Counted from the stretch's first letter, positions 1 through 9,408 are shown. The stretch is DNA of 64,000 nt from Massilia sp. ZL223 (GCF_018119395.1 NZ_JAGPWD010000003.1:178857-242856); one strand, 5' to 3'. A program made the numbers and translations. Notes: generated from the letters alone by a model not told the origin.

Positions 1-14
1 CCTGGCTGCTTCGA

Positions 15-407
15 TCAGGCGGAGTGACGCCGGGGAGGCCGCTGCGGACCGTCCGGAATGAAGCCCGCGGCGAAGGCTGCGGGCGTGACGACGACGGATT
101 CGGAGCCGTCGAAGGAAAGAAGCGGCATATACGCCGAAGGCGGGGCGACCGCCCCGACGCAGAAGACGGAACAGGCGCTGCAGGACGAATGCGTCTGCGT
201 ATCCGCCTCGGGGACATCGTCCGCCTGGACGGCCTCGTGATGCCCATGGTGCGCATGCGCCTGGCCGGCGCCGTGCTGCGCCTTGGCCTCCACCTTGGCG
301 GCCTGGTGCTGCGGCATGCAGGACATGCCGACGCCCGCCGCCACCGCATGCAGCGGGAGCACGGCCATCAGGAGCCACACCAGGAATGTCTTGAATGCGC
401 GGGTCAT
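15..407 (-). CDS. Small exported metal-related protein (CzcI/DUF2946-like)
   Basis: About 130 residues. An N-terminal signal peptide (hydrophobic run ending AVAA) is followed by a His-rich stretch (HAHHGHHE), a cysteine cluster CSACSVFC near the middle and a C-terminal DGPQRPPR motif. This combination is what I know from CzcI-like and DUF2946 proteins, small periplasmic or nascent-chain metal responders found in front of heavy-metal efflux or TonB receptor genes. The gene it would precede lies beyond the left edge. I chose the ATG at 407 because the longer alternative at 458 falls inside a perfect 14-bp palindrome that looks like an operator. Neither start has a convincing Shine-Dalgarno sequence. 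Family assignment is by motif memory, not by search. Confidence 0.7.
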   Translation of the reverse strand: MTRAFKTFLVWLLMAVLPLHAVAAGVGMSCMPQHQAAKVEAKAQHGAGQAHAHHGHHEAVQADDVPEADTQTHSSCSACSVFCVGAVAPPSAYMPLLSFDGSESVVVTPAAFAAGFIPDGPQRPPRRHSA

Positions 408-450
408 AGGTGCGGCGAGTATAGCACGGCGTTTTTGCCAGGGGACGGCC

Positions 451-464
451 TTAAGCATGCTTAA
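451..464. promoter_or_regulatory. Perfect 14-bp palindrome, probable operator
   Basis: TTAAGCATGCTTAA reads the same on both strands. It lies 44 bp upstream of the ATG chosen for the metal-related gene on the minus strand, where a repressor or metalloregulator site would be expected. The bound regulator is unknown. Confidence 0.5.
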
Positions 465-541
465 AGCACGCTGAATAATCCGCTTGACCTTGCCATTATG
501 GGAAGCCGCAGAGTGCGGAATTCCAACCCCGAGGAGGCTAG

Positions 542-670
542 ATGAAAGCGCAAGAATTGCCGCTGGCGCCGCCCGTCCCGCGCTGCCCGCCCTGCCTGTT
601 TTGCCGCTACCGGCGCGCCGGTGTGCCGCCTGTGCAGACGCCGCCCGACCCTAGGAAGCCGCCTGCCTGA
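542..670 (+). CDS. Short Cys/Pro-rich ORF, 42 residues, function unknown
   Basis: An ATG preceded by GAGGAGG with good spacing opens a 42-residue frame. The product carries a compact cysteine cluster CPPCLFC at residues 15-21 and a proline-rich tail with PP pairs at residues 29-30, 34-35 and 40-41 just before the stop. It is divergent from the metal-related gene at 15-407 and its last 20 bp overlap the 3' end of the cyclase gene on the other strand. Cys cluster plus proline-rich C-terminus recalls copper-sensing leader peptides of the CutF type, but no plus-strand gene follows, so that role is speculative. The strong ribosome binding site is the main reason to list it. Confidence 0.45.
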   Translation: MKAQELPLAPPVPRCPPCLFCRYRRAGVPPVQTPPDPRKPPA

Positions 671-2294
671 GCGGCTTGGGGCGCACCGTGCCGAGTTTTC
701 CGGCGCCGGCCGGGTTGACGGCATAGCCATTGCGTCCGGCCGCCTTCACGCCATACAAGGCCTCGTCGGCCGAGCGCATGATCGCCTCCATGCTGGTGGC
801 CTGGGTGGCCACGGCGATGCCGATGCTGGCGGTAACGCGCACGGCCTGGCCGCCGGCGTGGAAGGGCGGGGCCATGGCGGCCATGATCTTGGCGCCGATC
901 ATGTGCGCCTCGTCGGCCGCCTGCAGCTGCTCGAACACGATCACGAACTCGTCGCCGGCCAGGCGCGCGACGGTGTCGGCGGCGCGCACCGACGCCGCCA
1001 GCCGCTGCGCGAACTCGACCAGCACCGCGTCGCCCGCCGCGTGGCCGTGGGTGTCGTTGATGTCCTTGAAGTGATCGATGTCGAGGAAGGCGACGGCCAC
1101 CGGTTCGCCGGAGCGGCCGCTCCTGGCCAGGGCGGCGGGCAGGAAGTCCTCGAACATGCGGCGGTTGTAGGCGCCGGTCAGCACGTCGGTGGTGGCCTGG
1201 CGCTGCAGGGTCCGTTCCGACTGCTGGCGGTGGCGCGACAGCCGGTACAGGGCGCGGCTGAGCAGCCCGAATTCGTCGCGCTCCTGGGTGTCGAACACCT
1301 CGATGCCGGCGGCGCCCGCGTCGTGCGCCTCGATGTTCCGCTGCAGCTTGTCGAGCGGCTCGAGCAGGATCTTCACCAGCGCCCAGCCGAACAGGCCGGC
1401 GAGCACGGTGAACAGGCCGGCCGCGGCGAAGGAGTTCAGGCGCACCGAGACCATGGGTGCGAAGGCGCTGCGCAGCGGATACGACACCGCGATGGTCCAG
1501 TCCACGTGCGACAGGCGGCGCCAGGCCACCAGCGCGCGCGAGCCGCCGTCGACCATGTCGGTGCGCCAGCCCTCGGGCGCCGCGCGCACCGCATGCAGCA
1601 CCGGCTGGGCTTCCTCGCCGGGACGGGCCAGCAGCAGGGTCTTGTTCGGGTGGTGCACCACGGTCCCGTCTTTCGCGACGATGAACAGGTAGCCCGCTTC
1701 GCCCGCGCGCAGGGCGTCGATCTGGGCGGCGAAGGACGGGCGCAGCAGGTCGATCCCGCCCAGCAGGACGGCGACGATATTGCCGCGCCGGTCGATCACG
1801 GGCTGGGTGACCGAGACCACCGGGCGCCTGGTCAGGGCGCTGCGAAAGGGCTCGGACACCACGCTCTCGCGCGCGGCCATGGTCTGGCGGAAGTAGGGCC
1901 TCCGGCTGACGTTGATGAACTTGTCCTGGCGGTCCCGCAGGCTCGCCACGCGGTCGCCGCGCGCATCGTAGGCGGCGACGTTGACGAATTCGTCACGCAG
2001 GCTGTCGTGCGATTCGAGCAGGGCCTGGATCTCTTGCGGGCCCAGCTCGCGCGTCAGCGCTTCTTCGGCGACGGCGCGCAGCAGCTGCTGCTTGTGGCGC
2101 AGGTCGTTGTCGATATAGGCCGCGGCGCCGCCCAGGGCCAGCAGCTCCTGCTTGGCGATCATGCGCTCGATCTGGAAGTCGGCGAACAGCAGCGAGATGC
2201 CGCCGACCCCGACGGCCGCGATCAGCACCATGCCGGTGACCAGCACCGAGAGTTTGACCTTGAAACTGGAAAAATGATGGAGCATCGGGGGCAC
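651..2294 (-). CDS. Membrane diguanylate cyclase (Cache-HAMP-GGDEF)
   Basis: 547 residues. An N-terminal membrane segment and a large periplasmic Cache-type sensor (about 35-280) are followed by a second membrane segment and a HAMP-like linker. A C-terminal GGDEF domain (about 370-530) should make cyclic-di-GMP from two GTP. The signature reads AGDEF rather than GGDEF. The inhibitory product site RxxD (RAAD) lies five residues before it, so feedback control should be intact. Start is a GTG at 2294 with AGGAG five bases upstream; an ATG three codons later has none. AGDEF enzymes can be active, but this should not be assumed. Confidence 0.9.
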   Translation of the reverse strand: MPPMLHHFSSFKVKLSVLVTGMVLIAAVGVGGISLLFADFQIERMIAKQELLALGGAAAYIDNDLRHKQQLLRAVAEEALTRELGPQEIQALLESHDSLRDEFVNVAAYDARGDRVASLRDRQDKFINVSRRPYFRQTMAARESVVSEPFRSALTRRPVVSVTQPVIDRRGNIVAVLLGGIDLLRPSFAAQIDALRAGEAGYLFIVAKDGTVVHHPNKTLLLARPGEEAQPVLHAVRAAPEGWRTDMVDGGSRALVAWRRLSHVDWTIAVSYPLRSAFAPMVSVRLNSFAAAGLFTVLAGLFGWALVKILLEPLDKLQRNIEAHDAGAAGIEVFDTQERDEFGLLSRALYRLSRHRQQSERTLQRQATTDVLTGAYNRRMFEDFLPAALARSGRSGEPVAVAFLDIDHFKDINDTHGHAAGDAVLVEFAQRLAASVRAADTVARLAGDEFVIVFEQLQAADEAHMIGAKIMAAMAPPFHAGGQAVRVTASIGIAVATQATSMEAIMRSADEALYGVKAAGRNGYAVNPAGAGKLGTVRPKPLRQAAS

Positions 2295-2599
2295 GGCGAC
2301 TCCTGCGCGTCAATATCGGCGAACGAATCCGGCGGAGTCAGGGCCAGGTGGGCAGTCTGCGCATGAGTAGGGCGCATGACTGTGATAATTGGTGAGTATA
2401 TCGGAACTGCGGTGTAAGTTTCCGTATATACAGATTTGTTGCTCATATACATCGTTACCGATTGCAAGATGTCATCGCGAAACAACAAGGGCGGGCGAGA
2501 TAGTTGATTTATGAATGGCGATCATCATGGATCGCAATTTGATTTCTATCTCAAAGAGCCCATACTGGTAAGCAAGATCAACGCACCCGGAAAAACACC
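2295..2599. other. Intergenic region between divergent cyclase and small-protein genes
   Basis: About 305 bp with no convincing gene, clearly A+T-richer than its surroundings. It must hold the cyclase promoter (minus) and the promoter of the 59-residue gene (plus). The only ordered element I see is the inverted repeat GCGATC-N6-GATCGC at 2518-2535. A TTGAT at 2549-2553 lacks a proper second half, so I do not call an FNR box. Confidence 0.5.
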
Positions 2600-2779
2600 A
2601 TGTCGACCCTGAGCCTCCGCACCACCACCCACGCCACCAGCTTCGCCCGCGCCGCTGTCGACGCCGTCCGTGGCCTGTTCACCGCCTCGAACGACGTCTG
2701 GGCGCTGTACCGCATGAACCACGGCGCCGACTCGGTGTCGCCGGCCGTCCTGCGCCGCCTGGCCGAGCAGGCCAAGTAA
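2600..2779 (+). CDS. Small conserved-looking protein, 59 residues, function unknown
   Basis: ATG at 2600 opens a clean frame with strong high-G+C codon bias (third positions mostly G or C). The peptide begins MSTLSLRTTTHATSF and ends LRRLAEQAK. It has no signal peptide, membrane segment or cysteine; the middle (VDAVRGLFTASNDVWALYRM) could form an amphipathic helix. The ribosome binding site is weak (CCGGAAAAAC). It ends five bases before the convergent lysR gene. I recall similar small proteins in Massilia genomes but no function. An antisense frame of similar length is taken to be its shadow. Confidence 0.6.
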   Translation: MSTLSLRTTTHATSFARAAVDAVRGLFTASNDVWALYRMNHGADSVSPAVLRRLAEQAK

Positions 2780-2784
2780 GAAAG

Positions 2785-3696
2785 TCAGCCGAGTCCGAAC
2801 TGCAGGCGCGCCAGGTCGATGAAGGCGCGCGTCTGCGCCGGCAGCCAGGCGTGGCTTGAAAACAGCAGATTGACCTCGAGCGGCGCCGGGCGGTGCGCCG
2901 CCAGCACTTCCACCAGCCGCCCGGCCTCCAGCTCGGCCTCCACCAGCAGCAGCGGCGCCTGGATCAGGCCGAATCCCGCCAGCGCCGCATGCACCAGCGA
3001 CTGGCCGTCGTCGATCACGGCGACCGCACGCCAGGAAGCCGATTCCGGCACCAGCTCCACCGGCCGCGCACGGCCGGTTTCCGGCAGACGAAACAACACA
3101 CCTTCATGCCCGGCCAGCTCGGCCGGCTGACGCGGCACGCCCGCGCGCTCCAGGTAGGCGGGACTGGCGCACACCACCAGCGGCGTCGCCGCCAGCCCGA
3201 GCGCACGCACGCTGCTGTCCTTGAGGCGGCCGAAGCGCAGCGCCAGGTCGTTGCGGTCGCGCACCAGGTCGCTGTGGACGTCGCTGACGTTCAGGCGCAG
3301 CTGTACCAGCGGATGGGCGGCGCGGTAGCGCGCCAGCAGCGGCGCCAGCCAGGGCAGGCAGCCGCCCGGCAGCGACAGCCCCAGCTGCCCCGTCAGTTCG
3401 GCGGGCGCCGCCAATTGTTCCTGCATCTGGTCGAGCTGGGCGATCAGGGCGTCGTAGGCTTCGAAGGCTTCCTGGCCGCGCCCGGTCGGCGCCATGCTGC
3501 GCCTGTCGCGCGCCAGCAGCTGCACGCCGAGTTCCGCTTCCAGCCGCGCGATGTTCTTGCTCACTCCCGAGGGCGTCAGGCCCAGCAGGCGCGCCGCGCT
3601 GGTGATGCCGCCGGTGCGCACGGTCTGCACGAAGCAGCGCTGCTTGATCAGGTCCTGGGCGCCGGTGTTGACTTTGAGTCCAGATGGTTTCGCCAT
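2785..3696 (-). CDS. LysR-family transcriptional regulator
   Basis: 303 residues. The N-terminal winged helix-turn-helix (about 15-75; AARLLGLTPSGVSKNIARLE) and a C-terminal type 2 periplasmic-binding-protein-like effector domain (about 100-295) are typical of the CrgA/DsdC branch. The ATG at 3696 is chosen because the HTH begins just inside it; the open frame continues upstream without homology. It is divergent from the cupin gene 76 bp away, so it probably controls that gene. Effector unknown. Confidence 0.9.
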   Translation of the reverse strand: MAKPSGLKVNTGAQDLIKQRCFVQTVRTGGITSAARLLGLTPSGVSKNIARLEAELGVQLLARDRRSMAPTGRGQEAFEAYDALIAQLDQMQEQLAAPAELTGQLGLSLPGGCLPWLAPLLARYRAAHPLVQLRLNVSDVHSDLVRDRNDLALRFGRLKDSSVRALGLAATPLVVCASPAYLERAGVPRQPAELAGHEGVLFRLPETGRARPVELVPESASWRAVAVIDDGQSLVHAALAGFGLIQAPLLLVEAELEAGRLVEVLAAHRPAPLEVNLLFSSHAWLPAQTRAFIDLARLQFGLG

Positions 3697-3772
3697 GTTG
3701 TGCCGTTCCCTTTGTGCCGGCGCGCGCGGATAATTCCCGCATTCCCTACCCACGCAGCGAAAGGAGCAGCCC

Positions 3773-4144
3773 ATGCAAGTCCGCCACGTCGATTCGATCC
3801 CGGTGTTCGCACTGCCCGGCATCCGGCACCAGACCCTCGCCTCGCAGGCGGGCGGTATCCAGGCATTCGAAGTCTGGCAGCAGACGCTCGCGCCGGGCAG
3901 CGCGACCCCGCTGCACCGCCACGACTGCGAGGAAGTGGTCGTTTTTACCGGGGGTGAGGGAATTATGCACCACGCGGGAACCGAGACGCCATGCGCGGCC
4001 GGCACGGTGCTGCTGTGCCAGCCCAACGAATTGCATCAGATCGTGAATACCGGCGGCGAGCCGCTGACCCTCTATGGGATTCTGTCGGGCTCGCCGGTGC
4101 CGGTGGTGGATGCCGAGGGCAGGGAGATCCCGCTGCCCTGGTGA
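3773..4144 (+). CDS. Small cupin-domain protein
   Basis: 123 residues forming a single cupin barrel. Metal-binding pattern: HRHDCEE at about residues 48-54 with a later His in NELHQI (about 86-91), fitting cupin motifs 1 and 2. AAGGAG lies eight bases before the ATG. It is divergently arranged with a LysR regulator, which suggests substrate-induced expression. Substrate cannot be told from sequence. Confidence 0.85.
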   Translation: MQVRHVDSIPVFALPGIRHQTLASQAGGIQAFEVWQQTLAPGSATPLHRHDCEEVVVFTGGEGIMHHAGTETPCAAGTVLLCQPNELHQIVNTGGEPLTLYGILSGSPVPVVDAEGREIPLPW

Positions 4145-4145
4145 C

Positions 4146-5276
4146 TCAGGCTGTGTAGTTGCGGTGGAAGCGGCGGCCCAGGCGGGTCAGCAGCTCGTAG
4201 CCGATGGTGCCGGCCTGGGTAGCGACGGCGTCCACCGGCTGCTGCTCGCACAGCAGCTCGACCAGCTGGCCCGGCGCCACGCGGGCTTCCGACAGGCCGG
4301 TGACGTCGAGGGTGATCGAATCCATCGACACCGTGCCGGCGAAGGGCACGGCCACGCCGTCCACGAAGGCCTGTGACTGGCCGGTGAGGGCGCGCAGCCA
4401 GCCGTCGGCATAGCCGATCGCGATGGTGGCGATGCGGCGCGTGCCCTGGGCCACGTAGCGCGCGCCGTAGCCGACGACGTCGCCGTCCGCAATGCTGCGC
4501 ACCTGGACGATGCGCGCCGCCAATGACACCGATTGGCGCAGCGGATTGGGCTTGCCCGGATGCGGATTGATGCCGTACAGGGCCGCGCCCGGGCGCAGCA
4601 GCTCGTAGTGGTAGGCGCTGCCCAGGAACACGCCCGAGGAATTGGCCAGGCTGGCCGGCACGCCCGGGAAGCGTTCGCGCACCTGCTCGAAGCGCAGGCG
4701 CTGGCGCTCGTTGAGCGGGTGGTCCGGCTCGTCGGCGCAGGCCAGGTGGCTCATCACCAGCCGGACGTCCAGGCCGGACAGCCAGTCGGGTTCAAGCGAC
4801 AGCGCTGCCAGGTCGGCGGGCGCCAGGCCCATGCGCGACATGCCGGTGTCGACCTGGATCGCGGCCGGCAGGCGCCGCCCGAGCTGCCGGGCGCTGGCGC
4901 GCCATTCCCGCAGCTGGCCCGGATCGTTCAGCACCGGCACCAGGTCGTACTGGTAGAAATCGGGCGCGGTGCCGGCGGGCGGGCCGTGCAGCACGTAGAT
5001 CGTGCAGCCGTCCGGCACCAGCTGGCGCAGGCGCATGCCTTCGGCCACGTGGGCGGTGAAGAACACCTTGCAGCCTTCCTCGGCCAGGGCCGGGGCCACC
5101 TGTTCCATGCCCAGGCCATAGGCGTCGGCCTTCATCACGGCGGCGCAAGTGGAGGAGGGCGCCTGCGCCGCCAGCAGCCGGTAGTTGGCGCGGATGGCCG
5201 CCAGGTCGACCGTCAGGATCGCGCCGGCGCGCGCCAGCTCGCTGGCGGCGCGCATGGTCGTCGAGTCGCGGTTCAT
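4146..5276 (-). CDS. alr: Alanine racemase, catabolic type
   Basis: 376 residues, a PLP-dependent fold-type III enzyme interconverting L- and D-alanine. The PLP lysine is K49 in [11 protein letters not shown]; the C-terminal domain carries the IGYADG motif around the catalytic tyrosine. Its ATG overlaps the dadA stop by four bases (ATGA), so the two are translationally coupled. Pairing with D-amino acid dehydrogenase and a divergent Lrp indicates the DadX role: L-alanine is racemised and the D-form is oxidised for carbon and nitrogen. A biosynthetic role for peptidoglycan D-alanine cannot be excluded if it is the only copy. Confidence 0.95.
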   Translation of the reverse strand: MNRDSTTMRAASELARAGAILTVDLAAIRANYRLLAAQAPSSTCAAVMKADAYGLGMEQVAPALAEEGCKVFFTAHVAEGMRLRQLVPDGCTIYVLHGPPAGTAPDFYQYDLVPVLNDPGQLREWRASARQLGRRLPAAIQVDTGMSRMGLAPADLAALSLEPDWLSGLDVRLVMSHLACADEPDHPLNERQRLRFEQVRERFPGVPASLANSSGVFLGSAYHYELLRPGAALYGINPHPGKPNPLRQSVSLAARIVQVRSIADGDVVGYGARYVAQGTRRIATIAIGYADGWLRALTGQSQAFVDGVAVPFAGTVSMDSITLDVTGLSEARVAPGQLVELLCEQQPVDAVATQAGTIGYELLTRLGRRFHRNYTA

Positions 5277-6565
5277 GCCTGGGCCAGTTCGCCTTGCGGA
5301 TAGCCGTTCGGGGTGCCGGCGTAGCGGAACACGGCCAGGTCGTCGGCGCGGATGGCCGGCGACTTGCCGCCCACCAGGTCGGCGATCACGCTGGCCGAAC
5401 CGCAGGCCATGGTCCAGCCCAGGGTGCCGTGGCCGGTGTTGACGAACAGGTTGCCCAGCGGGGTCGCGCCCACCACCGGGGTGCTGTCCGGAGTCATCGG
5501 GCGCAGGCCGGTCCAGAAGCTGGCCTGGCTGGTGTCGCCGCCGCCCGGGAACAGGTCGTTGACCACCAGTTCCAGGGTTTCGCGGCGGCGCGGGTTGAGC
5601 GCCTTGCTGTAGCCGGCGATTTCGGCCATGCCGCCCACGCGGATGCGGTCGTCGAAGCGGGTGACGGCGATCTTGTAGGTCTCGTCGAGGATGGTCGACA
5701 CCGGGGCGCGGCTGGCGTCCGTGATCGGCACGGTGATCGAATAGCCCTTGAGCGGATAGACCGGCAGCGGGAACCAGCGCTGCAGCAGCAGGCGCGAGTA
5801 GCTGCCCAGCGCCAGCACGTAGCGGTCGGCGCTGAAGGTGCCCTTGTCGGTGACCACGGCGCTGACCTGGCCGCCGGTCTCGACCAGGCTCCGGATGCTG
5901 ACGCCGTATTCGAACTGCACGCCCAGGGCGCGCGCCATCTCGGCCAGCCGGGTCGTGAACATCTGGCAGTCGCCGGTCTCGTCGTTCGGGAGGCGCAGGC
6001 CGCCGACCAGCTTTTCGCGTACGTGGGCCAGGGCCGGTTCGGCCTGGGCCAGCTGTTCGCTGGTGAGCAGCTCATAGGCCACGCCGGCCTGCCTGAGCAC
6101 TTCGATGTCCTTGCCGGCCGCGTCGAACTGGGCCTGGGTGCGGAACAGCTGCAGGGTGCCTTGCTGGCGGCCTTCGTACTCGATGCCGGTTTCCTGGCGC
6201 AGCGCGCGCATGCAATCGCGGCTGTACTCGGCCAGGCGGACCATGCGCTCCTTGTTGACGGCGTAGCGGTCGGCGGAGCAGTTGCGGTACATCTGCCACA
6301 TCCAGGACAGCTGGAACAGGCTGCCGTCCGGGCGGATGGCCAGCGGCGCATGGCGCTGGAACAGCCACTTGGCCGCCTTCAGCGGGATGCCCGGGGCCGC
6401 CCAGGGCGAGGCATAGCCGGGCGAGATCTGGCCGGCGTTGGCGAAACTGGTTTCCAGCGCAGGGCCGGGTTGACGGTCGATGACGGTGACTGCATGACCG
6501 GCTTTCGCCAAATAGTACGCGGTGGTGACGCCGACCACGCCGCTGCCCAGCACGATGACTCGCAT
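5273..6565 (-). CDS. dadA: D-amino acid dehydrogenase (small subunit type)
   Basis: 430 residues. The N-terminal FAD-binding Rossmann motif is [19 protein letters not shown]. The conserved region around [20 protein letters not shown] and the C-terminal [16 protein letters not shown] are characteristic of DadA. It oxidises D-alanine and other D-amino acids to 2-oxo acids and ammonia at the inner face of the membrane, passing electrons to quinone. First gene of the dadA-alr operon, with lrp divergent 103 bp away. Confidence 0.96.
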   Translation of the reverse strand: MRVIVLGSGVVGVTTAYYLAKAGHAVTVIDRQPGPALETSFANAGQISPGYASPWAAPGIPLKAAKWLFQRHAPLAIRPDGSLFQLSWMWQMYRNCSADRYAVNKERMVRLAEYSRDCMRALRQETGIEYEGRQQGTLQLFRTQAQFDAAGKDIEVLRQAGVAYELLTSEQLAQAEPALAHVREKLVGGLRLPNDETGDCQMFTTRLAEMARALGVQFEYGVSIRSLVETGGQVSAVVTDKGTFSADRYVLALGSYSRLLLQRWFPLPVYPLKGYSITVPITDASRAPVSTILDETYKIAVTRFDDRIRVGGMAEIAGYSKALNPRRRETLELVVNDLFPGGGDTSQASFWTGLRPMTPDSTPVVGATPLGNLFVNTGHGTLGWTMACGSASVIADLVGGKSPAIRADDLAVFRYAGTPNGYPQGELAQA

Positions 6566-6668
6566 AGCTTCCCTCGAAGAAGAGACAAAGATTCAGTAAA
6601 GGTTGCCATGGTAGCGCTGGTGCTGCCATAATTGTTTCTGTTAATACACTCGTTTTTAGGAAAAAGTC

Positions 6669-7154
6669 ATGCGCGTGCAAAAAGCCTCGAGCCGGGTCCT
6701 GGACCGCATCGACCTGCACATCCTGGCCATCCTGCAGCAGGACGGCCGGATCGTGATGAAGGACCTGGCGGAGCAGGTCGGGCTTTCGCTCACGCCCTGC
6801 ATCGAGCGCGTCAAGCGCATGGAGCGCGACGGCGTGATCAGCGGCTACCACGCCCGCGTGAATCCCCAGGCGCTGGGCCTGCAGATCCTGGTCTTCGTCG
6901 AGATCACCCTGCACCAGAAATCCGAGAAGGCCTTCGACCGCTTCAAGCGCGCCATGTTCGCCATTCCCGAGGTGCTGGAATGCCACCTGGTGTCGGGCGA
7001 CTTCGACTACCTGATCAAGGCGCGCATTCCCGAGATGTCCGAGTACCGCCGCCTGCTGGGCGAGATCCTGCACGTGGCCGACGCCGGCCAGTCCAAGAGC
7101 TATGTGGTAATGGAAGAGCTGAAGGAAACCCTGGCGCTGTCGATCGAGCGCTAG
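6669..7154 (+). CDS. lrp: Leucine-responsive regulatory protein (Lrp/AsnC family)
   Basis: 161 residues. An N-terminal HTH (about 18-65, with LDRIDLHILAILQQDGRI at its start) is followed by the RAM ligand-binding domain (about 75-155). The sequence FDYLIKARIPEMSEYR is very close to enterobacterial Lrp. It is divergent from dadA-alr, the classic Lrp target in proteobacteria, and probably activates or represses that operon in response to alanine or leucine. Start: ATG at 6669 after TTTTTAGGAAAAAGTC, where AGGAAA serves as ribosome binding site. Confidence 0.93.
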   Translation: MRVQKASSRVLDRIDLHILAILQQDGRIVMKDLAEQVGLSLTPCIERVKRMERDGVISGYHARVNPQALGLQILVFVEITLHQKSEKAFDRFKRAMFAIPEVLECHLVSGDFDYLIKARIPEMSEYRRLLGEILHVADAGQSKSYVVMEELKETLALSIER

Positions 7155-7184
7155 GCCGGCGACGGGCCGGCTGCGGTTCGGCTC

Positions 7185-7203
7185 TATAATAGGATTTTTC
7201 CTA
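7185..7203 (+). promoter_or_regulatory. Promoter -10 element and overlapping small inverted repeat
   Basis: A perfect -10 hexamer TATAAT (7185-7190) lies 26 bp before the hybrid kinase ATG. No good -35 is visible at 16-18 bp. TAGGA-TTTT-TCCTA at 7190-7203 overlaps the expected transcription start and could be an operator. Confidence 0.5.
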
Positions 7204-7215
7204 CCGGGCTCACCT

Positions 7216-9408
7216 ATGCGCGCTCATGAAGGGCACGCCCTGTCCCTCCGTCACATGCTGATCTTGCTGACGGCGATCGGCTTGCTGCCGCTGGCGCTGC
7301 TGGGAGTCTGGGCCATCCACGGGGCCGAGCGCTACCACGAGCAGGAGCAGGAGCGCCTCATGCTCAACCATGCGCGCGCCCTGTCCAGCGCGGTCGACAC
7401 GGAGCTGGACGGCACCGTCAACGCGCTGGCCTCGCTGGCGCGCAGCCCGGAATTCGCCGCCGGCGACCTGCGCGGCTTCCATGAACTGGCGCGCGTCCAG
7501 GCCCAGCCGAACTGGCTCGGCGTGATCCTCGCCGACGATCATGGCGTCGCCCTGCTGCGCACCATGGCGCCCTTCGGCGCGCCGGCGGCGCCGACCGCCG
7601 ACCCGGACAGCCTGCGCCGCCTGTTCACCCTGCGCCACCCCGTGGTGGGACGCGTATCGCGCGGAGGCGGCGGCCGTCCGGCCGTCCCGGTGCGCATCGC
7701 GGTCGAAGGTCCCGGCCGCAAGCTGTATGCGCTCACCGCCGTGATCCGGCCCGACCGCTTCCTCGACGTCATCGCGCGCCAGAAGGTCCCGGCCGATTCC
7801 GTCATCTCGGTCATGGACGCCGGCGGGCTGGTGGTGGCCCGCTCGCGCAACCAGGACAAGACCGTCGGCAAGCCTGCCAGCCAGAGCCTGCAGGCCCTGA
7901 TGCGCAGCGCCGGTCCCGAGCGCGTGGGCCGCACCGTCACCATCGAAGGCGCCGACGTGCTCACCGCCTACACCACGTCCTCGCGCTACGGCTGGTCGGT
8001 GGCGCTGGGCGCCCCGAACGCCGCGCGCGGCTATGCCTTCATCGAACGCTTCGCGCTCTACGTGGCGGGCATCCTGGCCAGCTTCGGCGCCTGCATCGGC
8101 ATCGCTTCCTGGCTGTCCAGCCGCATCGTCGGCACCATCCACGGCGTCCAGGCCGCCGCCAGCGCGCTGGGCGAAGGGGAAGTCGTCAAGGTGCCGCCTT
8201 CACGCATCAAGGAATTCCGCCAGATGGGACAGGCCCTGGAAGCGGCCGCCGGCCAGCGCGCGGCCCATGAGCGGGAACGCGCGCGCCTGCTGGCCACGCT
8301 GGAGCAGGCGCTGGCGCGGCAGGAAGAGGCGCTGGACCAGGCGCGCAATGCTGGCGAGGCCAAGGACGCCTTCCTGGCCATGCTCGGGCACGAGCTGCGC
8401 AATCCGCTCAGCCCGATCCTGGCCGCGCTCGACATGATGGACCTGCGGCGCGAAACGGCCGCCCAGCGCGAGCGCGCCATCATGCGGCGCCAGGTCGACC
8501 ATCTGAAGCGCCTGGTCGACGACCTGCTGGACGTGTCGCGCATCACCTCCGGCAAGCTGCGCATCGAGCCGCGCCCGCTGAACCTGGCCGAGGTGGTGCG
8601 CCACGCGGTGGCCGAGCGCGCCGGCGAACCGGTCGCGCTGGAGGCGCCGGAGGCGGTCTGGGTCGAGGGCGACGAGACGCGCCTGGCCCAGGTGCTGGGC
8701 AACCTGCTGTCCAACGCGGCGCGCTTCGGCAGCAGCGCCACCCGGGTGAGCCTGCGCGAGGAGGACGGCAAGGCCGTGCTCGCGGTGAGCGACAACGGGG
8801 TAGGCATGACGCCGGGCATGCTGGGCCAGGTGTTCGAACCTTTCTTCCAGGCGCCGCAGCCGCTGGCGCGCCGCACCGGCGGCCTGGGGCTGGGCCTGGC
8901 GATCGTGCGCAAGATCGTCGAGCTGCACGGGGGCAGCGTCGCGGCCCGCAGCGGCGGTCCCGGCCTCGGCAGCCGCTTCGAGATCGTGCTGCCGCTGGGA
9001 CGCCCGGCGGAGGCGCCGCTTGCGGTGCTGGAGCAGCGGCAGGGCGCGCGGCGGCGTATCCTGGTGGTGGACGACAACGAGGATGCGGCCGCGCTCACCG
9101 CCGCGCTGTTCGAGGACATGGGCCACGAGGTCGAAGTGGCGCACACGGCGGCGCAAGCCTTGCGCGCCGCGGGGCGGCAGCTGCCGGCCGCCGCCATCCT
9201 CGACATCGGCCTGCCGGACATGGATGGCTACGCGCTGGCCCGGGCCCTGCGCGGCCGGCCCGGAGGAGACGGCGTGCGGCTGGTGGCGCTGACCGGCTAC
9301 GGCCAGAAGGAGGACGTCGAGCGGGCCCTGCGCGCGGGCTTCGACGTCCACCTGACCAAGCCGGCCAATGTCGAGGCCTTGCGCGGCGCCCTGGACGCTG
9401 CCGCCTGA
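7216..9408 (+). CDS. Hybrid sensor histidine kinase with receiver domain
   Basis: 730 residues. Order: membrane segment (about 14-34), periplasmic Cache-like sensor (to about 275), membrane segment (about 278-300), HAMP/coiled linker, HisKA with H392 in GHELRNPLSP, HATPase with GNLLSNAARFG, DNGVGM and GLGLGLAIV, and a C-terminal receiver (about 610-728) with acceptor Asp in ILDIGLPDMDG and the Lys in LTKPAN. It has no DNA-binding output, so it must pass the phosphate to a partner or act through the receiver. No response regulator is adjacent. The signal is unknown; Cache domains usually bind small organic molecules. Confidence 0.92.
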   Translation: MRAHEGHALSLRHMLILLTAIGLLPLALLGVWAIHGAERYHEQEQERLMLNHARALSSAVDTELDGTVNALASLARSPEFAAGDLRGFHELARVQAQPNWLGVILADDHGVALLRTMAPFGAPAAPTADPDSLRRLFTLRHPVVGRVSRGGGGRPAVPVRIAVEGPGRKLYALTAVIRPDRFLDVIARQKVPADSVISVMDAGGLVVARSRNQDKTVGKPASQSLQALMRSAGPERVGRTVTIEGADVLTAYTTSSRYGWSVALGAPNAARGYAFIERFALYVAGILASFGACIGIASWLSSRIVGTIHGVQAAASALGEGEVVKVPPSRIKEFRQMGQALEAAAGQRAAHERERARLLATLEQALARQEEALDQARNAGEAKDAFLAMLGHELRNPLSPILAALDMMDLRRETAAQRERAIMRRQVDHLKRLVDDLLDVSRITSGKLRIEPRPLNLAEVVRHAVAERAGEPVALEAPEAVWVEGDETRLAQVLGNLLSNAARFGSSATRVSLREEDGKAVLAVSDNGVGMTPGMLGQVFEPFFQAPQPLARRTGGLGLGLAIVRKIVELHGGSVAARSGGPGLGSRFEIVLPLGRPAEAPLAVLEQRQGARRRILVVDDNEDAAALTAALFEDMGHEVEVAHTAAQALRAAGRQLPAAAILDIGLPDMDGYALARALRGRPGGDGVRLVALTGYGQKEDVERALRAGFDVHLTKPANVEALRGALDAAA

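Noticed and set aside
621..2366. Long open frame on the plus strand opposite the GGDEF gene
   Set aside because: An antisense shadow caused by high G+C codon bias; Ala/Gly/His/Arg-rich with no domain or ribosome binding site.
2549..2564. TTGAT-TTCT-ATCTC as an FNR box upstream of the 59-residue gene
   Set aside because: The second half matches only 3 of 5 positions and no -10 lies at proper spacing.
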